A stretch of 64,000 nt of DNA from Nilaparvata lugens (Eukaryota; Arthropoda; Insecta; Hemiptera; Delphacidae). Position 1 is the stretch's first letter. The number at the start of each line of letters is the position of its first letter. A program made the translations under genes and the position numbers. This document shows, in pieces, positions 11,379 to 23,800 of the stretch. The notes beneath the pieces were generated by a model, which was not told the DNA's origin, ran no database searches, and saw nothing but the letters and a program-made list of their open reading frames with translations. The stretch lies in contig NC_052506.1 of the NCBI RefSeq assembly GCF_014356525.2, forward strand, positions 27,960,372 through 28,024,371, in the 5' to 3' direction.

Positions 11379-11906
11379 TGTTGGAGCCAGCTCTAGTTTT
11401 CATTTTTCGTTTTTGAATTGGACGCGCGCTCCTCGTTCAGTTCGTATTTCTTTCACTTGAGTGCGTCGCGCTCACTAGCCGGTAGATTTTTTCTTTCTGT
11501 TCAGTCTCGCTTCGTAATAGCTTGCCTCGAGTCGGGAACTGATAATTATTATTCGTCGATCATTCCCAGAAGAAAATCGTTCTTCAAATTATTATTTTTT
11601 CGTTAATGTTAAATCGTACACCGTAAACCTACGTTTGGAAGAGTGTTTGCCAAATTCCCTTTAGTTGAAAGTTTTAAACTATTATTTTTCGATTGGAAAG
11701 TTCACCGATCTATAGTCTTTAAAGACATTGTAAATATCTCGTCAGAAATATATGTGCAACGTTATATGATGGAAGCCGAATTTACCAACAGTAGATGACA
11801 ATTAAGCTTGCCTTTTCACCATCCTTGATTCATCTCCTACCTCGGGGACACCTGAATACCTTACCTGGGAGTTGTAAGCTCAATAATATAAATATTACAT
11901 TAGGTA
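11379..11906 (+). repeat. BEL/Pao 5' LTR, first part (remainder at 19533-19698)
   Basis: It matches the 3' LTR at 25314 onward almost base for base. It is interrupted after TAGGTA (11901-11906) by a gypsy element and resumes at 19533 (CTCTGCAGATTTTCGG). The two parts sum to about 694 bp, the same as the 3' LTR. Confidence 0.9.
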
Positions 11907-13120
11907 TGTACCAAAATTTTGAGTTATTAAATGGAATTTATTCTATCTTAAGTTAGTAGTTTTCAGTTCCCATGAAGATAGTAAATTTATTCTTGTTCAT
12001 TGGCAACTTAGCCAGCATTTCTAAAATCGTTATAATTATGACCAGAATCTTATTAAAGTCCTTGGTTCCCACGATCCCACTTGGAATTATCTGCTCTCAC
12101 GACGATCTAGACGCCAGAAGTATGCTGATTCAATCCCATAATTCTAAACTTGCAAAAGGGAAATAACTTTTCTCTCCTAGTTTCCTTCTTGCTTGAACGT
12201 ATCACCTTCCTTATTTACTGAGCAGAAAGAGAGTGGGCGAAGAGAAATTCACAGGCGATCGGGTAAATATGTTAAAGTTTTATGGTAGAACTGACCAGTC
12301 TGGAAGCCTCTGAAAACTAGGAGAGCAATCATTCTAATCCCAGCTGTCATAGTGTTAACTGTTTCTTGAGATTTTCTTACAATTTCCAGTAATATGTTTT
12401 CGTTTGGGGGTACATTCTCATTCTCTCCAGGAGAATTTAATAATTGATTGTCCAAGTAAATCGGACATTTAATGTAAGAATAATATTTAGAGGTAAAGTC
12501 CCCCTTATAGAATATACTAATGGGATGAATTAGGATGACGATTGATTCCCTCTATATTTTGGATCTTCAATACCCCTTTTGGGTTTCTGTATCGGGCTGA
12601 GAATTTCCATTGTAAAAGGGCCGGCGACTTCTTCCAACCATGGATGGAATCGTACGTCATTGAACGCTGATGAGGAGAGAACAAGACTAACTCCCTTTTG
12701 GATCTGTCGCCGCGACGCCTGAACATTCCTGGAGGACGACTAATCATCTTCGCCCTTCATCCATCTCCGCCAGGGACTCCGGACATCGCGACGACAACTA
12801 CAAGATGAGTACTTGATCTTTCCCCACCAGAATTCAATGTGTCCCTTAGATTTTGGTCTCTTAAAGACGTAAAAATAAGTAAATTTGGTCTCTTAAAGAC
12901 AAAGATAATCTTTAATTGAAGAAAGTATTTATTGTAAAGTGTTGTTTGAATTTAAATATTTAATATAGAGGCAATCAATCGTCAAATGATTTTTATTTCG
13001 AATTCCTCACCACTAGAATAGTACTAGAAATTTCACTAACCCCTCCACCATCGGGGTCTAGCATGATTTCCAAACCTAATTATAGTTGTCTGAGAATTTA
13101 GGTTCTCAAAAGACACTATA
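11907..13120 (+). repeat. 5' LTR of the nested gypsy element
   Basis: It starts TGTACCAAAATTTTGAG and ends near AAAGACACTATA. It aligns with 18315-19528 at a constant offset of 6408 bp with no indel that I can find. A motif TTTGGTCTCTTAAAGAC is repeated near its 3' end. Short open frames in it are identical in both LTRs and are not genes. Confidence 0.92.
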
Positions 13121-13124
13121 AAAT

Positions 13125-13137
13125 TGGTAGCAGAACG
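13125..13137 (+). promoter_or_regulatory. Primer-binding site, initiator Met-tRNA type
   Basis: TGGTAGCAGAACG starts four bases after the LTR. Its first ten bases are complementary to the 3' end of eukaryotic initiator Met-tRNA as I know it; the last bases fit less well. The primer identity is an inference. Confidence 0.6.
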
Positions 13138-13402
13138 TACGGTTAATTAGTGAATTTTCTGGTCCTATTTTTGTGTTGGAATTGGAAATTTAAATTTGAA
13201 ATGGGAAAATTGAATTCTGATGGAATATTATTAAATTAATGAAATTTTTAAGTGATTTAATGAGTAGCGGTTTCCAGACTATCAGGTTCCATTAATTTAT
13301 CTAAAGTAGGAAAAATTTTAGTGATATTGAATTATCAAGCTTTTCAATTGTGTAAAAGTAATAAGTATTAATAATTAGTAGATTTGATTACAATAGGATA
13401 AC

Positions 13403-14851
13403 ATGGCGGTTACACTGGAGATAGTGAAAACGGCATTTACAAGTAACCGTGTAATTAATTCATTTTTGTCTCATAAAATTAACCCAGATGTATTAGTAAA
13501 AGATGAACTTCTGTTCGAATTGGAAATCCTAGGTTTAGATAGATCGGAAATGCAAAGTCAGACAGTTGATTGTCTGAGAACTTTGTTTAGACAAAAGATC
13601 GCTGACCTCACTGAACGTAGACAAGTGTCCTATGAAACCTTAAGATCTCATAGCACAATAAAAGAAATTAGCTCTCGAATTCTATATTTATTGGAAGAAC
13701 TTGAATCAATGTCGGAACTGACTAGGAAAGAAATTGTGAAATTAGAATCGAAGATTCTTCATTTCATTTCAGTGATTGAACAATCTTTGAAAGCCTTTCC
13801 AACAATAACACCAGATAAACAAGGAAAATCATTGACCTTGTTGTATGAAATGATAAATATGTTGCCTTCTATCATTGCTCGTACTGTAGATTTGCAAAGT
13901 AAACAAGTTAAGAGTAGGCCTCCTTCTCCAGCTAATATGAAATCGCCTAGTGCATTCTCATTTCCCAGTACATCAAATGTTGTAGTTTCAAATCAACCAG
14001 GTACAAGTAAACTATTGAATATACCTTCTGTGAACATAATAAATTCGCCAACTGGAGAGGTGAATGCAGCTGCAGGCCCTGACAATAATATAATTTTGAG
14101 TCAAAATCAAAATCAGGTACAACATTCAATGTATTCAAAAATACATAACCCCATTGAATCTTTGACTAAAAATTTGAAACCTACTGATGGTCTGAACATT
14201 CATGATTTGTTATCATTTCTAACAATTGCACTAAAAATTCAGTCATTTTCTCAAATAGATGACGGCCAGATGCTAAAACTATTAGTGCCATTCACAGTTG
14301 GGCCTCTATGCGATAAAATCACTATGGCGATCAATTCAAGTCACTCTTTTGATAAATTCCACCAGGAGGTTCTGAACTATTTTGTACCACAGAGACTTAT
14401 GTCAACAATAGTCAAAGATCGATTTTATCGACTGCAAGCGCCGGTTGAGCCTATATCAGCTTACGTGGTGTCGATAAAAGAGAGTGCTTTGCTATTGAGA
14501 TTGGAAAAATCAGAAGCTGAAGTCGTATCTACAATATTAAGTGGTCTGAGTCCTCACGAAAGGTCAAGGTTAATTTTCATGAACAAACCTACAACTCTAG
14601 CCCAATTAGATGAAATCTGTATCCAGGCACAAAATTTACATTTTGCAGACATCGAGAGAGATGCTTTCTATAGGACTAATAAGGATAATAACAATACACC
14701 TCAATTTGAAAAGAGACCCATAAATAACTATCCCAACAGAGGATACAGGCAGGGATTTGTATGCTATAAATGCAATGGACCCAATCACATTGCAAGAAAT
14801 TGCACTAAGAATTTAAACTTCAACCTAGCCTCATCAACAAAAAAAACTTAG
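13403..14851 (+). CDS. gag: Gag polyprotein of the nested gypsy element
   Basis: The intact 482-residue frame starts at ATG 13403 (MAVTLEIVKTAFTSN). The middle part has the helical capsid-like region (LVPFTVGPLCDKITMAI, then FYRLQAPVEPISAYV). The C-terminus has one CCHC zinc knuckle, CYKCNGPNHIARNC, at about residues 454-467. This protein would form the virus-like particle and bind the element RNA. It ends with an A-rich run and TAG at 14849-14851. The pol frame lies downstream in another register. The open frame agrees with a recent insertion. Confidence 0.9.
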   Translation: MAVTLEIVKTAFTSNRVINSFLSHKINPDVLVKDELLFELEILGLDRSEMQSQTVDCLRTLFRQKIADLTERRQVSYETLRSHSTIKEISSRILYLLEELESMSELTRKEIVKLESKILHFISVIEQSLKAFPTITPDKQGKSLTLLYEMINMLPSIIARTVDLQSKQVKSRPPSPANMKSPSAFSFPSTSNVVVSNQPGTSKLLNIPSVNIINSPTGEVNAAAGPDNNIILSQNQNQVQHSMYSKIHNPIESLTKNLKPTDGLNIHDLLSFLTIALKIQSFSQIDDGQMLKLLVPFTVGPLCDKITMAINSSHSFDKFHQEVLNYFVPQRLMSTIVKDRFYRLQAPVEPISAYVVSIKESALLLRLEKSEAEVVSTILSGLSPHERSRLIFMNKPTTLAQLDEICIQAQNLHFADIERDAFYRTNKDNNNTPQFEKRPINNYPNRGYRQGFVCYKCNGPNHIARNCTKNLNFNLASSTKKT

Positions 14852-14939
14852 TGTCAAAAGTAAATAAAGTAGAAAAACAATCAAAATTGAAATCATTGAA
14901 AAATAAAATTTCTAATTCTAAAAACGTTTCATTCAAAAT

Positions 14940-15764
14940 TTGCAAAGAAAATCTGAAAATAAAGTGTGTGGGATGATTTATTCTAACAAAGCTCTTCCCT
15001 TTGTACCAGCGAATTTCAATAATGGTGAAACTACATTCCAATGTCTAGTTGACTCTGGTTCAGCGTTTTCAATAATAAAAGCCTCCACACTTCAGGAAAT
15101 AATTAGCAGTAATAAACTTAAAGAAATTGAGATCATTGAAGATCAAGTTATTTGTTCGACTGCAAACTCTTCTAAATTAGTTATGAATACGTCGTGCATT
15201 TTGAAAATTAAAATAGAAATATTCTCATGGAAATTCCGATTTTTAATTGCTGATAACTTGCCAGTTGAAATAATTTTGGGATGTGACTTCATAGAGCACT
15301 CTCAGATCCTTGTGAATTTAATAAGAAGAAACTTTTTCTTTGACTTCAGTCCTCACTTGAAATTTCCTTTAATTAATAAAGATTTTTCTAACAATTCCGA
15401 AATTCAAGTTCATAATATCATGGAGAGACTGGCTCCAATGGACTTATCGCATTTGAGTTATTTTGATAGGAGTAGTCTAGAGAAATTGATCAGTAAACAC
15501 GCAGATGTTCTGACTGAGAAAATTGGATCAACCGATCTAATAAAATATGATATTAAATTAACATCCAACAAGGTTGTCAGATCTCAACCGTATTCTATGA
15601 ATCCAATCAAGTTGGAATATCTAAGAAAAAAGATTCAACAGCTACTAGATGAAGATATAATTGAGCCCTCAACATCGCAGTACTCGTCACCTTGTTTATT
15701 GGTGCCCAAACCAACTCCAAATTCTTATCGATTGATGAATGTCAAAAATCGTTTGATAAACTAA
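14940..15764 (+). pseudogene. pol: Pol part 1: aspartic protease and reverse-transcriptase N-terminus, truncated
   Basis: The 274-codon frame contains the protease active site CLVDSGSAFSII near its start, then a Gly-rich flap region (EIILGCDFIEHSQ). It continues into the N-terminal lobe of reverse transcriptase (IIEPSTSQYSSPCLLVP, then PNSYRL). There it stops: the palm motifs with YxDD and the whole finger-palm core are missing, and the frame runs into a few unrelated codons and a stop. The next pol part overlaps in a different frame at 15692. The visible cause is an internal deletion with frameshift near 15727-15745. Confidence 0.88.
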
Positions 15765-17470
15765 AACAGATTCTGTCACAGCCTCCGCTTCTAAAAATGG
15801 CTGATTTCAATGAGAAGTTTATTTTGAGCACTGATGCTTCTTCAATTGCAATAGGATGTGTGTTGGGTCAGATGCAAGATGGAGCTTTTGCCCCAATCGC
15901 TTATGCATCACGCACCCTATCACCATTAGAACGAAAATATTCCACCTATGAAAAGGAAACTTTAGCTGCACTTTATGGAGTTGAGAAATTCAAATATTTC
16001 CTTGAACATACAAAATTCATTCTGAGAACTGATTGTAATGCACTGCAATTTGTCTTGAACCACCCAAAGCAACTTGGTAGGATAGGGAGATGGGTTCTAA
16101 GGTTATCTGCCTTTCAGTTTACTACAGAGCATGTGAAAGGCGTTGACAATAAGGTCGCCGATTGCTTAAGCCGTATGTTTGAAGACTCTCCTCCCGAAGT
16201 AATAGAACAGAATTTATGTAGTATAAATTTAGTAGATTTCCCACTCAGTTTCACTGATATTTCAACCTATCAGAAGCAGGACGAATTTGTGAAGGAGATA
16301 ATGCAATCAGCGAGTGCTGGTAATGATATTTTTCCGTATCAAATAAAAAAGGGAATTCTAGTATGCAATGTTCGAAATTCAACTGAACCAAAAATAGTAC
16401 TTCCCCAAGTTCTAAAACCTATGGTTTGCAAGTATTACCACGAATCTTTGTTTGGCGCTCATCTAGGATATACAAAAACTTTGAATAAAATTAAACAGGT
16501 TTTCACTTGGAAAGGAATATCTAAAGATGTAGGAGTATTTATTAAGAACTGTAAAATATGTGCATTATCTAAACCAGCACAGAAGGCTAATTATGGCTAT
16601 ATGGCTTCCAGTGTTGCTTCTTACCCAATGGAGAAATTATTTATAGATTTTGTAGGAAAACTCCCAAGATCTTCTAAAGGTAATTGCATGATTTTTAGCT
16701 GTCTCGACGCTTTTAGTAAGTATTGCTGGCTGATTGCAGTCAGAGAAGCCAATGCTAATACCGTTTGCAATGAACTACAAAGGATTTTCACTAATTTCGG
16801 TGTACCTAAAATAATAGTATCAGACAATGGACCACAATTCAAATCTAATATATTCAATAAGTTCTGTTTTCAAAGAGGCATTTTACATGTCACGTGTACT
16901 CCATACCACCCTCAATCCAACGCTGTTGAAAGAGTACATAGGAATTTGAAATCTGCACTTATTGCATTCTCTTCTCATGACCACACAAAATGGGATGTAC
17001 CACTCAGTTGGTTACCTCTAGCATTTAATTGTAGCTTCCATGAAAGTAGTAAGTATACTCCTTATGAGTTGATATTCAGGCATAAACCAACTCACCCACT
17101 CACGAATATATGGGTAATAGATGAAATACTGCCCCAGAAATTCAGTGAAAGTACGAGAAAATTGTGGAAACAAGCTCATGAAAACCTCTTAAAATCGCAG
17201 AGTAAAGCGAAGGAAAGATTTGACTTACAAAGAAGTAGAATCCCTTTCAAAACTAATGATAGAGTTTTCCTGAAAGCTAATCCAATTAGTAGAGCTGCTG
17301 ATAAAATTTCGGCAAAGTTAGCACAAAGATGGTCTGGCCCATTCATAATAAAAGAATGGATTTCACCTGTATCTGTAAAGTTATTTTCCATGGATGGAAA
17401 TACATTCATACGACGTGCACATGTATCACAATTGAAATTAGATAAGAGCATTAATACAGGAGACACATAA
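15692..17470 (+). pseudogene. pol: Pol part 2: RNase H and integrase, N-terminally truncated
   Basis: After an artefactual start, the real homology begins near 15738 (ECQKSFDKLKQILS), the connection to RNase H. RNase H shows FILSTDASSIAIGCVLG and later the LRTDCNALQ segment. The integrase has an HHCC zinc site (H-ESLFGAHLGY and C-KICALS around 16440-16570). Its catalytic triad is in LFIDFVGKL, VSDNGPQF and NAVERVHRN. The tail KTNDRVFLKANP is the usual post-core domain. The integrase and RNase H appear intact, so only the RT core is missing. A complementing reverse transcriptase would be needed for any further copies. Confidence 0.9.
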
Positions 17471-18314
17471 GAAATCAGGTGGACGCATCTGAATTTCGTG
17501 ACTGTTGTATCATGTCTTTGAAGTTGTAATAATTGAAAGTCGACTATAAACAAGAGAGAAATTTCCTAGGTAGTAATATAAGTTCATGGCCATGATTATA
17601 GTAATAAGAATATTAGGAAGATTGAGTAAAATAGGATAAATAAGTAGAATTATTATGATAAGCGTAATTGGAGTATAATCTTATATAATATCAAATTTGT
17701 ATATATAATCAATTAAACTATATCGTTGTGAATAAGGCATAATCAGTTTATTATTGTGTACTCAAGTATGATTATTCAGTTAGGTTGTAGTATTATATTC
17801 ACGTACTATAGTATTCATTGGCAATATAGAAATAGGTTAGTAGTGTTAATGTGTAACTAAATTAAGTATTGAATGAAAAGCTTGATATGTCGATAATTCT
17901 CAGAGTAGGCTAGTTCATTGTTCTAGTAAGGTTTCATGATAATTTTGTTGATATTATGATACCGTCAGTTGAATGAGTAATTTGTTTAATGTTGACATCG
18001 AGCGGCTAGCTCCGTTCAGAGAGAATAGGATCCAGACAGAGTCAATCCTATTTTCTCTGACTGCGTTCGACGTAAGTTACTCTCGCACACTCTCTCTCAC
18101 AACCTTCATGACTTGTAGTACGGTAGTAGTAAGTGTTTGCTCGGAAAACCAGTCAACGACGCTAGATTGCGCTGGGCCCGCGCTTTTCTTCGTTTCGACT
18201 GACTCCGAATGCTGTGGATTCTCCCCACACCCTTTCAATTGACGCGCTCACCTATTCAAAATTTTGGTAGTTTTTTTCATTGGCGTCCAACTTTCCTTTA
18301 ACGGGGGGAGAATC
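17471..18314 (+). other. 3' untranslated region and polypurine tract of the nested gypsy
   Basis: No gene is seen in these 844 bp. A 90-codon frame at 17973-18242 has no recognisable domain. The polypurine tract AACGGGGGGAG at about 18300-18310 lies just upstream of the 3' LTR and would prime plus-strand synthesis. Confidence 0.6.
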
Positions 18315-19528
18315 TGTACCAAAATTTTGAGTTATTAAATGGAATTTATTCTATCTTAAGTTAGTAGTTTTCAGTTCCCATGAAGATAGTAAATTTATTC
18401 TTGTTCATTGGCAACTTAGCCAGCATTTCTAAAATCGTTATAATTATGACCAGAATCTTATTAAAGTCCTTGGTTCCCACGATCCCACTTGGAATTATCT
18501 GCTCTCACGACGATCTAGACGCCAGAAGTATGCTGATTCAATCCCATAATTCTAAACTTGCAAAAGGGAAATAACTTTTCTCTCCTAGTTTCCTTCTTGC
18601 TTGAACGTATCACCTTCCTTATTTACTGAGCAGAAAGAGAGTGGGCGAAGAGAAATTCACAGGCGATCGGGTAAATATGTTAAAGTTTTATGGTAGAACT
18701 GACCAGTCTGGAAGCCTCTGAAAACTAGGAGAGCAATCATTCTAATCCCAGCTGTCATAGTGTTAACTGTTTCTTGAGATTTTCTTACAATTTCCAGTAA
18801 TATGTTTTCGTTTGGGGGTACATTCTCATTCTCTCCAGGAGAATTTAATAATTGATTGTCCAAGTAAATCGGACATTTAATGTAAGAATAATATTTAGAG
18901 GTAAAGTCCCCCTTATAGAATATACTAATGGGATGAATTAGGATGACGATTGATTCCCTCTATATTTTGGATCTTCAATACCCCTTTTGGGTTTCTGTAT
19001 CGGGCTGAGAATTTCCATTGTAAAAGGGCCGGCGACTTCTTCCAACCATGGATGGAATCGTACGTCATTGAACGCTGATGAGGAGAGAACAAGACTAACT
19101 CCCTTTTGGATCTGTCGCCGCGACGCCTGAACATTCCTGGAGGACGACTAATCATCTTCGCCCTTCATCCATCTCCGCCAGGGACTCCGGACATCGCGAC
19201 GACAACTACAAGATGAGTACTTGATCTTTCCCCACCAGAATTCAATGTGTCCCTTAGATTTTGGTCTCTTAAAGACGTAAAAATAAGTAAATTTGGTCTC
19301 TTAAAGACAAAGATAATCTTTAATTGAAGAAAGTATTTATTGTAAAGTGTTGTTTGAATTTAAATATTTAATATAGAGGCAATCAATCGTCAAATGATTT
19401 TTATTTCGAATTCCTCACCACTAGAATAGTACTAGAAATTTCACTAACCCCTCCACCATCGGGGTCTAGCATGATTTCCAAACCTAATTATAGTTGTCTG
19501 AGAATTTAGGTTCTCAAAAGACACTATA
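18315..19528 (+). repeat. 3' LTR of the nested gypsy element
   Basis: It is the same length (1214 bp) as the 5' LTR, with no difference found by eye. It is followed by the restored BEL LTR sequence (GGTACTCTGCAG). Confidence 0.92.
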
Positions 19529-20062
19529 GGTACTCTGCAGATTTTCGGTGAGTTGTTCTTTTATATATTCATTGCATGTACTTGTTTCTGTAGAGATATC
19601 ACTTGTTTCTTTTCTATTCAATACAGTCCACTTTACATCAAAATTATTGATTACCAATTTAAAATCAATATAAATTTCTTAAAGTTGAACCTTAGAGTTT
19701 ACACTGGTTCACCAGGCCAGATTTTATTGGCTATTTTTTATTCAAATATTTGGCAAGCACTTATCCAATTTTATTGTAAATCGTTTGTGCATGCTAGGGT
19801 TCAAACCTGTTTGTACATTATGAATTGAGCCGATCAAGTTGGTTCACTCTTATCTCTATTGTCCGTTCGGAACCGTTACTTTGCAATGCTGATAACGTTA
19901 TCGCTTAGCTTGCTTCGTCTATTGAGCTTTCTCTGTTCAATTTGTACTAACATTATCATTTTGCTTGCTTGAATCATCAATGAAAATCGTTCATTGTTGC
20001 ATTCGTAATTTTATTCGAAAATTAGTAAATGAAAATCATTAAGACCTTTCCAATATCCAATC

Positions 20063-20821
20063 ATGAGTGAAACGAAGTTAAAGCTCAAACGAGCTAAACT
20101 TGAGCAATATTTCTATCGTATTCAACGTACTTTCGATTTGTCGAAAAAGGCTTTAAAAGAAGAAGCTAGTGCTAAACAATTTCTAATTCTCTATAGTTCC
20201 ACTCTTAAAACTGTTCAGGATTATGAAGCTGTTGAAATGGAAATACAGGAGCTTGAAATGGAAAAAGACCCGGAATTTGTACCCAAATTTAGTAGTTCAC
20301 ATATGGAAATGTTCGAACATATGGAAGCATTGCTAGTGAATTGAAAAAACGCAGTCAGGTTGTACCTAGTGTTTCTACCCGGCTCAACCTGTATCTTCCA
20401 ATAAGGATTCGTCTAATATTTTACCGAAAATTGAAATTCCTGTGTTCGACGGAGATCAATCAAAATGGGCGGTATTCTACGAAATGTTTAAATGCATGAT
20501 TCATGACAACAAATCGATTCCAAATCAACAAAAGGTCCAATATCTGGTGTCCAAACTATCTGGAGAAGCGGCTAATATTTCACGTCATCTACCACCTATT
20601 GCTAATAATTATGAAATTATTTGGGATGCATTAATTAAGCGGTTCAATGACCCCCGCTCGCTCTCAATGTGTACTTGAAACAAATTTTCGAATTCAATTG
20701 TCTAAAATCTGAGTCTCGTGCAGGTTTAGTTTCTATAGTCGATCAGTTCTGTGGTTCAATTACTGCTTTAAAACGCCTACGAGGTGAAGATGTATCTGAT
20801 GCAATATTTCTGTTCTAAGCG
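20063..20821 (+). pseudogene. gag: BEL/Pao Gag, N-terminal part, frameshifted
   Basis: ATG 20063 begins MSETKLKLKRAKLEQYFYRI, a helical N-terminus, and the frame stops at 20342-20344. A second piece (20400-20678, other frame) carries the BEL Gag hallmark IPVFDGDQSKWAVFYEMF and YLVSKLSGEAANISRHL. A third stretch to 20821 continues (FNCLKSESRA-like) in yet another frame before the long pol frame. At least two frameshifts break the gene. The region between the LTR end (19698) and 20062 is leader without genes. Confidence 0.8.
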
Positions 20822-23800
20822 TTGAAAATTTTAGATCCTGTTTCTCGAAAGGCATTTGAAGCTTCAGTTCATATTAAGGATGACCCCACATATACTGATT
20901 TTGTTTCATTCATCGAAAGGCAGATTAAATCGTTACCGCATGACGAATCGTCTAAACAATGCAAGCCAGTAGTGAAACCAATACCAAAATCCAAAGTGTT
21001 GGTTGTTCAATCGAATTCGCAAGTGACCAAATCACCGGTAAAAATATCAGAATGTCTGAAATGTTCGATGACAAATCATAAATTGATCAATTGTCGTCTT
21101 TTTCGTCAGTTATCACCTTGGGACCGTTTTCGTTTTGTTAAGGAGAAGGGTTGCTGTTTGAAATGTTTCGCGCCAGCCCATCGTAGTAAAGATTGTACTT
21201 CTTCCAACTGCGAGGAATGTAGTCAGAAGCATAATTCGCTTTTACATTTCGGAAATGCTTCAAATTCGTCATCAAATTCGGATGCGAAAAAGGTAGAAAA
21301 TAATACTATTACCTGTTGTTCTATCGATTCGAAGTCGGCACCGTATAGTGTTCTACTATCAACTGCTCAAGTCGAGGTACCTGATAAGAGAGGTAGATTG
21401 CACAAAATAAGAGTTTTAGTTGATTCAGCTAGTCAAAGTCATTTCATTACTCGTAAACTTTGTCGTAAATTGCAACTATCGATTTCTCCTTTCCAATTAA
21501 TTGTGAATGGTTTTGGCGGAAATTCGCAATCAGTTTTTGGTCGTACTTTTGTCACGCTTCAATCTCGACTCGATTCTAGTGTTAAATTTTCCATTGAACC
21601 ATTAGTTGTCGAAAAAATCATGGAACAGCTTACCACTAGTAAAATTGATAATTCTAAATTATCAAATTTATTTGGTCTTCGACTTGCTGATGAAAGTTAT
21701 CACATTCCCAGCGAAATTGACGCTATTATAGGAGCTGAATTAGTGCCCCATATTTTCCGAAATGGTCGTGTGGAAATTGATTCGAATTATTTGATGGCCT
21801 TGGAAAGTGTTTTCGGTTATATTTTGATGGGTAGAGCCCCTATTTTAACTCAATCTTCAGATAATTCAACGTGTTTGATGACTTGTCTAACATCACCGTT
21901 GGATAAGTTAGTTCGTAAATTTTGGGAGGTGGAAAGCGTTCCAGATGTAGGAAAACAACTCACTGCTGATGAGTTGGAATGCGAGAAGAATTTTGCATCG
22001 TCCGTTCATCGTGAAAATTCGGGTAGATTCGTTGTCTCATTATCGTTTTCAAAATCCCCTGATTGTCTTGGTGATTCTTATGCTATGTCAGAACGTCGAC
22101 TCATCAGTTTGGAGAAACGACTGGCACGTGATCCAAACATGCGTTTAGTGTATCACGATGTCCTCTTGGATTATCTCAAACAAGGACACATGGAATTGAT
22201 AAAAAATCAGAGTGATAAAAGTGGTTATTTTATACCTCATCATGCTGTAATTAAAACTCAGAGTCGATCAACGCCTTTGCGTATTGTCTTTGACGCAGGC
22301 GCGAAAACTACTACTGGAGTATCATTGAATGATATACTTCATATCGGCCCCAAGTTGCAAACGGATATTTTCGTTCTGTTAGTCAATTTTCGGTTATTTT
22401 CTATCGCTGTAACTGCTGATATAAAGCAGATGTATAGACAGATTCTTGTCGATGAATCGTGTCGCAAATTTCAGCGTTTGTTATGGAGATTTTCGTCCAA
22501 TGATCCCATACAAATTTTTGAATTAAAAACTGTCGTATTTGGTCTGAGTGAGTCACCGTTTCTAGCTCTCAGAACTGTCCATCAACTGGTTCAAGAAGAA
22601 GGTGAAAATTTCCCTGATGCGAAAGCTCGTATTCCGAGTGACATGTTTATGGATGATTTGGTGACAAGTGTGTCTTCTTTAGGTGAAGCAAATCGTCTTT
22701 GTAGTCAGGCTAAAGAATTGTTCAAGAGAGGCGGATTCGAACTTACTAAATGGAGTTCCAATTCACCTGAATTGATGAGTGATTTCTCGGAAGATGAAAA
22801 ATCGGCCTTGTCTAAAGATTTCGAGATGGGAAATTTGTTGGCTGTCCTAGGTTTGAAATGGCAATCTGGTAGTGATTCGTTTTGTTTTTCAGTGAATCCT
22901 AATCAGTCTGTTCCTACCAAACGTCACATTTTATCGGTAGTAGCACGCATTTTCGATCCTTTGGGACTCTTGTCACCCCTAACTTTGTTTCTTAAATGTT
23001 TAATTAAACAATTATGGAATGCTGGTCTTGATTGGGATGATTCAGTACCTCCCTCTATTGCGCTTCAATGGGAGACATGTCAGAAGGAGTTCCCTTTGTT
23101 GTCCAATCTCTTCATACCACGTCATTTAGGAGTGATGAATGATTCGAAAATTACTGTCATTGGTTTCTGTGATGCATCGACTTTAGGTTATGGTGGTGTG
23201 ATCTACATAAAATCTCAAATGGATATGCAACCTGCAACTATCACATTGTTGTGCGCTAAATCAAAAGTCGCGCCATCTAAGACTTTATCCATACCTAGGC
23301 TTGAATTATGCGCGGCGCTCTTGCTCGCTGAATTAATACAGGTTGTTGTCTCTGTTTTGAGCCTTCGTTGTCACGTGACTCGCGTTGTTGCATTATCGGA
23401 TTCTACTGTTGTCTTACATTGGATCAGGGGCTGTCCATCTAGATGGCAATCTTTCGTCGCTAATCGAGTTACGAAAATTCAAGACTGTTCTATCAACGAC
23501 TGGTTACACGTGGCAGGAAATTCAAACCCAGCTGATCCCATTTCGAGAGGTTTATCCCCTTCTGAAATAATTAATCATGATTTGTGGTGGTCTGGCCCCT
23601 CTTGGCTAATGTTAAAAGAGAGTGATTGGCCCGTCAAGGTCGATCTGGAACCTATAGAATGTCTACCTGAGGTCAAGGTTCACTCAATTGTCACTGTAGT
23701 ACAGTCGGAAAATTCATCTATTAATTCGATTCATCTTTTAATTGCTCGTTGTTCCAACTACCAACGTCTATTGCGTATCATGGTGTTAATATTGAAAGTA

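Larger units (their letters stand above)
11907..19528 (+). mobile_element. Ty3/gypsy retrotransposon nested in the BEL LTR (young)
   Basis: Two LTRs of 1214 bp each (11907-13120 and 18315-19528) flank gag and pol. TAGGTA before the element and TAGGTA reaching back from 19532 give a 4-6 bp target duplication; the exact split is ambiguous because the LTR ends in CTATA. The uninterrupted site is visible in the BEL 3' LTR near 25838. By eye the two LTRs are identical, so this is the youngest insertion of the nest. Its pol lacks the reverse-transcriptase core. Confidence 0.92.

Noticed and set aside
11972..12747. Short frames repeated exactly at 18380-19155
   Set aside because: They lie in both LTR copies of the nested gypsy and are chance frames in LTR sequence.
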